From: Cololabis saira
Taxonomy: Eukaryota; Chordata; Actinopteri; Beloniformes; Belonidae
NCBI RefSeq assembly: GCF_033807715.1
Contig: NC_084587.1
Coordinates: forward strand, 27,717,017-27,781,016
DNA: 64,000 bases
Reading direction: 5' to 3'
Shown here: one piece after another, positions 58,881 to 64,000 of the stretch
How the letters are laid out: each line of letters starts with the position of its first letter
Position numbering within the stretch: position 1 is the stretch's first letter
Notes under the pieces: generated by a model
What the model saw: the letters and a program-made list of their open reading frames with translations, nothing else
What the model was told of the DNA's origin: nothing
Databases searched by the model: none
Position numbers and translations under genes: made by a program

Positions 58881-60830
58881 TTTTTTAGATTTTTAATTAA
58901 CCGTTTAGATTTCTTTCCCCATCTTTTGAAAATACTGTCTGCAACAACAACAAAAAAGTGTAATTTGGGATTGATCACATGACTCAAACTATATTGACTC
59001 ACAGCCTATTTATTTATTTATCAAACATTAATTAACTTTTTTGCCTTGCTCCATAATATTTAGTGTCACCAAATTAGGTTGTTTTTTCCATTTGACTGGG
59101 CCTTTAAAAATTAAAAAGGTACAGGATGATTTATTATGATAAATTTTACATTTTAGTCATTGGCGCATTTTTTGTCTTAATTCAAAGCACAAAACAAGAG
59201 TTGATGGAGTGTATGCAGTCAGCTGTCAATAAAAACACATGAATGTAGTCTGGGAGTTTTTGGATCAAGGGTTGCACGATTATTCCACTCTACTGTGCAG
59301 TGGGCCACTGAGTGCTATCAAATGATTTTTTATGTTGGCATAGTACAGCAAAGCAAACCCACAAGCTTCAATCTGACTTGACCACTAAAGTTTGAGTTAG
59401 TTGTAAGAAATATGTTATTTGTTAAAACACTTTTTGTTAAAACACTTTTTCAATAAAAACAGATTCCTGTCACTAGCTACTGTGATTTGGTGCATAATAT
59501 ATGGGAAAACAAAGCATAGGTCGACTATAAAGGAGTTTTGCCCTTGTACAATACTCTCATTTAGACAGTGACATTTTATAATCTTATGTGCTATGGTTTA
59601 AGAAGCGCCAATCAACTAACTTTTGGATTCAGGCTCATGCAGAACCAAGATTTGTTGCAGTTCCTCGATTGGCCGCTAGAGGCTGGATGGCAATGCCCCA
59701 GATATTTTGGCGGTGGTCGGCTGAAGGAGCCATTGTTCTATTTCATCCCTGCTTCAAGCACTGAATATTCCCCTTTGCGCATACGCAGTTCGAGTATGTA
59801 CCAACAACGTCACCTGTGACCCCTGGATGACCCGGAGAAGTCGATATCTTCTGGCGTCGTCAGAGGATCAGTTCCTTTTCATTTTCTCATGCGCAGGTTT
59901 GTTTTGGACCCGTTGAAACCGCATTTCAACCAAATCTAACTTGTAGCTCGTCCCTGGTAGTTCTGTGACCGTTTGGTCGGTCGGAGGAGCGAACAATTCG
60001 CCTTCCAGGAACTGTGACGGCAAAACTTTCTTCGGAGTTTGTCAGCATGTGGACGCAGTGTGTCCTTGTGTTTGCCGGTGAGCCGGTGCTGTCACTCCCC
60101 TCTAGCCGGGACGAGGTACTGTATGTGACTACTGAGTTCTTTGCATTGTTTATTGATACGGTTGCGTTTGCAGTTTCTTTTCTCAGCTGGAGGGTTGCGT
60201 TAGCGCTTCCCCGCTGCCAGTGTGTATATTATTAGTTATCTTATTTTTATTTTTTTTAAATATTTTTATTCCCGATTTTTTCCCATTTTCATCACCCAGT
60301 GCTCTACCTAAGTGCCAGTCCTGGGCATTACCATCCTCTACCAACCCCGGGAGGGCCCTGCACTGAGCTCAGGTCTCCTCCTTATCCTGAGGAGTGAGCA
60401 GGCCGCTTCTTTTCACTAGACAGGGTGGGGCTTCTCTGGCCGGACGGAGCGCTTGGAAGGATTACGTTATTCAAGCCAGATCCTCCCCACCCCATCTGGT
60501 GCCCCGGCCGGCCAGAGGGGGCATGTATAGCCCAGGACTGTTGCATGTTTTTGTGAGGGTAGCTCACATTAGCTACCCAAGGGAACACGGGGAGAACATG
60601 CAAACTCCACACAGAAAGGCCCTTTCGCCAACCCCACCCAGGGTGTGGGCGCTGAAGTCATGGGGGAACTAACACGCACTTCAGCGCCCACAGCGTCCCT
60701 GGTGGGAATCGAACCCAGGACCTTCTTGATGTGAGACGGCTGCACTACCAGCTGCTATCTTAAACCGACCTCTGCTGGTGTAGGCAGCGTAGCTACGCGC
60801 TCCCTCCCCCCAGCATATGGTCTCACTTTA
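58881..60830. other. Mostly unassigned, with repeat scraps
   Basis: 59610-59720 (TTGGCCGCTAGAGGCTGG) and 60590-60770 (GGGGAGAACATGCAAACTCC ... GGAATCGAACCC) are parts of common dispersed fish repeats. 59830-60235 is CpG-richer and could be the 5' part of a DIRS-like element or an unrelated promoter; no splice-supported gene was found. Confidence 0.4.
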
Positions 60831-60834
60831 ATCA

Positions 60835-60930
60835 AATCAAATCAAATCAAACTTTATTTGTAAAGCACCTTTCATACAAAAAATGTAACACAAAGTGCTT
60901 TTCATAAAACATAAACATAAAATGTATTAA
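60835..60930 (-). mobile_element. Retroelement 3' end with a (TTGAT)n tail
   Basis: On the minus strand a unit AAAGTGCTTTTACAA-like block is followed by (TTTGAT)n at 60853-60835. It has the ACTTTATTTGTAAAGCACC motif on the plus strand. Typical LINE or SINE tail of fish. Confidence 0.6.
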
Positions 60931-61154
60931 TGCCCGCCGTGTAGACTGGGTACACGCTGCCTCCCTCCAGCACTCGCTGTTTCTGCTCTAGCTGACCGCA
61001 GCGTTCGCGCCCGGGTGGTCTGGAGTGTTGTCAAGACATTGCCTTGGCTGGTACAGGTGGCGTATAGGCCCCTTCTCCCCAGTGTTAGGCTCGATTGTCT
61101 GGCGACCAGTGGCGTCCACGCTCTTGGCGCCTGGAGTGGTGTGATGCAACCAAC

Positions 61155-61850
61155 ATGGAGGTGCTGCACTACTGTGTGTCCTGTGAGGCCCCTCTGCAGC
61201 CGGAGGATGGGCATGATCTCTGCCCCACCTGCCTTGGCCCTGAGCACCTGAGGGAGGCGCTGTCCGACCATCCCTGTAGGAACTGCAGCTACATGCCTTT
61301 GGCTTTAAGAACTGCCAGATTGGCAGAGCTAGAACAGTCAGGGGGTGAAGGAGGCAACTCAGGCTGCGTGCTCCAACCTAGGCGCTCCAAACGCCGGGCG
61401 GAGGCGACTGTGGCTGTGCCCTCCAAGAAGCCAAAGTCTGGTCACGACAGGCTTTCTTCGAAGGTGGATCAGCTGTCTGCTGAGTTAACCCAGATGAGGG
61501 CCATGCTCAGGGCCCCCCCACCTGCTGTCCATTCGGAGGAGGATGTGGTGAGGGAACACTCTCCTTCGATGCCAGAGCTGTTCCCTCAGGATGATACGCT
61601 CTCCCTAGCAGCTTCGGCCACCTACTTCCAGGATGGTGGAGATGTGGGAGATGGGGTCTCCCAGGCCTCAGGGCCGGGCTCTCATTCCTCCGCTCGGAGT
61701 TTGCTGGCGGAGAAAGAGGACAGCTCCATGCATGCTGTCATGCGCTTGGCCCTAGATCGCCTGCAGCTGGACATCGCACAGCAGGCGGAGCCGGCTCCTG
61801 CAAGTGCCTTCTTCGGGCGCAGGCCTGAAGGAGTTACAGGCCTGTTGGAA
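61155..61850 (+). pseudogene. DIRS1-like retrotransposon ORF1 (gag-like) remnant
   Basis: From ATG 61155 the frame encodes paired cysteines (HYCVSCEAPL, HDLCPTCLG, CRNCSYMPL), a basic stretch (RRSKRRAEA) and a Ser/Asp-rich middle (SMPELFPQDDTLSLAASA), as in ORF1 of fish DIRS1 elements. It is cut at about 61850, where an unrelated repeat begins. No tyrosine recombinase or RT part is present in the window. Confidence 0.7.
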
Positions 61851-61857
61851 ATACACT

Positions 61858-62035
61858 TAGGCTGCGTCCCAATTCTCCCCCTCGTCCTCGTTTTCTTCAC
61901 TACCCCTAAATTTTGCGCATTCTCGTGAGGGTAGTGGTGTCCCAATTCCTCTTTTCACCTAGGGGGAGTGGGCATAACGAGGGCGAGGGGCTGAAATTTC
62001 CCAGAATGCTTTTCGTTGTCATTTGCGGACTGAAT
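61858..62035. mobile_element. Short palindromic repeat with GTCCCAATTC termini
   Basis: GGCTGCGTCCCAATTCTCCC and AGTGGTGTCCCAATTCCTC occur as direct blocks with mirrored GAGGGGGA/TCCCCCTC-type pieces. It resembles a common fish DNA-element end. Non-coding. Confidence 0.45.
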
Positions 62036-62189
62036 AAAAAAAAAAAACATGGCGGACATTTCTTAGTGAATAAATCAATATTTTGAGTTAGTTTCTGCAT
62101 AAAAATGCGTTTTGATTACATTTCTAGCGACAAATATATATTTTACTTTCATAATATTCACTCAGTGAATGTACATAATCCCTTTTTTG

Positions 62190-62330
62190 TCCGTTGTTCG
62201 CGAAGAATCGCGCCGGAGTAAAGGCTGTTAGGTTACGCCGTAGGCACCGTAACCTATGCCGTAGGCTACGGAAGCTACGCCGTAGGCTACGTAACCTACC
62301 CCGTAGGCTCTGCGTCGATTTGCCTCGCCG
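62190..62330. repeat. TACGCCGTAGGC tandem repeat, Harbinger-like MITE piece
   Basis: Several imperfect units of CTACGCCGTAGG, with one end GGCTCTGCGTCGATTTGCC. Same family as the MITE at 22216-22375. Both strands give Arg/Leu-rich or Tyr/Gly-rich frames that are artefacts. Confidence 0.75.
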
Positions 62331-62609
62331 ACCGAGGGAAAACACAACATTTGCACACTCGTCTCAGATTGTGACCAAGGGAGCAAGCATTTTTTTGTGG
62401 GAAATAGAGAGAAATAATCCTGTGACTCGTCAGATTTGTTTTGGATGTTTCTGATATAATAGTTTTCAGAAACCACAAAGCTGTTATCTGGGTAATTTAC
62501 ACACTTTCAGATAAAGCTGAAGTGAAGATAGCGGAGCTGTTTTATGGTTCTGCGTTAAAAATGGCCGCAGAGCCTACGGCGTAGGTTACGCGGCGACGTG
62601 CGCCGTACG

Positions 62610-63932
62610 CAGAGCCGGATTAAATACATGGACTACACTAGGCAGACTGTGATTTTCGGGCCCCCCTCCATCGATGTTATTTATGAAATCTTAAACTTAC
62701 CAAAGTTACTAATAAAACTTAATTCACATTTTACATAGCAAAGTCATAGTCAAGTTTGTTCTTTGTATTCCAAAATAAGTCATGTGTTGTATATTAAACA
62801 GTCTATCAGACTATTTTTAGATTTTTATTATTTATACGTTATTACAATGCTCTATTAAATGCTATTAAATTATCCTTATCTTATCGATTGTGAGCATTTT
62901 GCAGAAAATCTTAATTAAATGTGTTGATTAAATTGAATAGTTAAATAAGAAGTCAAATCTACAAAGACCAATACAATTTGCAGTAAGACAAAGTGTGCTG
63001 TAGTATGTATGTCTGTATGTGTATATGTATGTATGTGTATGCGTATGCAGAGCCGTTTGAGAGATTTGCGAGGCCCTGTGTGAAATAGCCAGGGTGGCCC
63101 TCGCGCGTGAGCGTAGCGAGCGCGCGCGAGTTTTTCGGGTCGGATCTGGTGTCTCTATGCGCAATTTTAACTCTCCAATTAGCAAAATACTGGATACCTT
63201 CCCCTGCCTCATCATCATCTGGGCTTACCTCGACGCGGGGCCCCACGGCTGCTTGAGACCCGAGCGGATCGGTGATTTTTGTAACAAATTTATCAAACGT
63301 GCCTTTCAGAGAGGCATTAAACTCTTCCATTGTCTTTAGTTTTTTTCTTTTTTCATCCCCTGATGGAAATTTCCTGAATCTGTCTCGTTTTCTCGACATT
63401 GTGTGACAGTTTGTTCCACCTCCACCCGTCTGGATCAGAGCAGCTTGTGTCTGCGCTTGGTCTGATCATTGGATTGAACAACAGACACGCGTCATCATTG
63501 CACATATATTTATTGATATGCACAGACTAGTACACATTTAGGTCTGTAATGGAACGTGACTGTTGATATTTATAAAGAAAAAAAAAAAAAATAGGGGAAA
63601 AAAAAACGGCCCATAGCGCCAGGCCCCTTGGGGCGCCAGGCCCCTTGGGGCGCCAGGCCCCGTGCGGTCGCACGGTTCGCACATCCCTTGCGGCGGCCCT
63701 GTGCGTATGTATGCGTATATATATATGTATGTATACTAAATATAGTAATAATGCACATATATATATGCCTTAGGTTTTTACCGGCATGTTATCAACCATT
63801 AATATGTGTGCAGACAAAAAAAAAAAAAAAAAAAAAAAAACATTTTTTTTTTTTTTTTCCCCTCTGTCTGGGCCCCCCCCCTGTCGGGCCCTAGGCACGT
63901 GCCTACTCTGCCTCTCTGTTAATCCGGCTCTG
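62610..63932. mobile_element. hAT element, non-autonomous
   Basis: Ends CAGAGCCGGATTAA and TTAATCCGGCTCTG are perfect inverted repeats, bordered by GCCGTACG on both sides (62602-62609 and 63933-63940). It is 1323 bp. Inside are a transposase N-terminal remnant, a short GTAT repeat (63005-63050), three CAGGCCCCTTGGGGCGC units (63620-63665) and a poly(A)/poly(T) run (63817-63859). Confidence 0.95.
63100..63399 (-). pseudogene. hAT transposase N-terminal remnant
   Basis: ATG 63399 starts MSRKRDRFRKFPSGDEKRKK, followed by an EFNASLKGTFDKFV helix and acidic linker, then YFANWRV. The basic start is typical of fish hAT transposases with a TTF-type zinc finger. The frame decays near 63100 and no catalytic domain follows, so the element is non-autonomous. 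Confidence 0.65.
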
Positions 63933-64000
63933 GCCGTACGCCGTACCCTACGCCGTACCCTACGCCGTACCCTACGCCGTACCCTACGCCGTAGGCTCTG

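Larger units (their letters stand above)
62540..64000. mobile_element. Harbinger-like MITE interrupted by a hAT element, runs off the window
   Basis: The left arm TTTATGGTTCTGCGTTAAAA plus GAGCCTACGGCGTAGGTTAC is at 62540-62609. The continuation, five ACGCCGTACCCT-type units, is at 63941-64000 and reaches the window edge. The hAT element lies between. Confidence 0.75.

Noticed and set aside
60014..60235. Possible secreted protein starting MWTQCVLVFAGEPVL
   Set aside because: The frame is only short, no downstream exon can be joined, and the area is repeat-rich.

Overview
The window looks like nuclear DNA of a teleost fish, probably a percomorph. It has spliced vertebrate genes with short introns, the neighbours ptcd1, fbxl18 and actb, and a dense load of fish-type transposons (L2-, L1/Tx1- and DIRS-like retroelements, hAT and TTAA-type DNA elements, MITEs, CA/GT and AT microsatellites). 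Nothing bacterial, no CRISPR array and no operon was seen. Exon borders below were read by eye from GT/GC-AG signals, phase and protein similarity.

Region 1 (1-22200), conserved gene block. The 5' half of ptcd1 (mitochondrial PPR protein) runs off the left edge on the minus strand. An intronless acidic coiled-coil gene (5615-6979, plus) has a duplicated leader and CRE plus RFX X-box-like sites upstream. fbxl18 (minus, 7 coding exons, 719 aa) and beta-actin (minus, 6 coding exons, 375 aa) follow. The actin promoter carries CCAAT, CArG and TATA-like boxes. The gene has an extra intron in codon 204 and one GC-AG intron.

Region 2 (22200-28600) is intergenic and MITE-rich, including a 597 bp palindromic MITE with internal tandem repeats.

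Region 3 (28700-40760, minus) is one 12-exon gene that single-ORF views break apart. The exons join in phase into a 1117 aa type I membrane protein: signal peptide, CUB-like domain, about 590 aa Ser/Thr-rich mucin-like segment, SEA-like module, EGF-like module, one transmembrane helix and a 169 aa tail. I could not attach a gene name.

Region 4 (41000-64000) is almost all mobile DNA. Its centre is a three-level nest: a solo LTR (46243-52363) is split by a 5.5 kb TTAA-flanked, Kolobok-like DNA transposon (46784-52295), which itself carries a 714 bp hAT MITE. The TTAA element holds two convergent spliced genes. One encodes an RGG-rich protein with a P2X7 C-terminal (ballast)-like zinc domain. 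The other is a transposase-like gene that seems to have lost its central catalytic part. The two genes share a poly(A) module within 17 bp. This pairing is the most interesting system in the window. Further right lie a decayed L1-type element with ORF1 and a 1023-codon ORF2 remnant, an orphan perforin-like C2 exon, a solo LTR, a DIRS1-like ORF1 remnant, and a hAT element inserted in a TACGCCGTA-rich repeat.

The host genes show no obvious pathway link; ptcd1-fbxl18-actb is a matter of conserved linkage.
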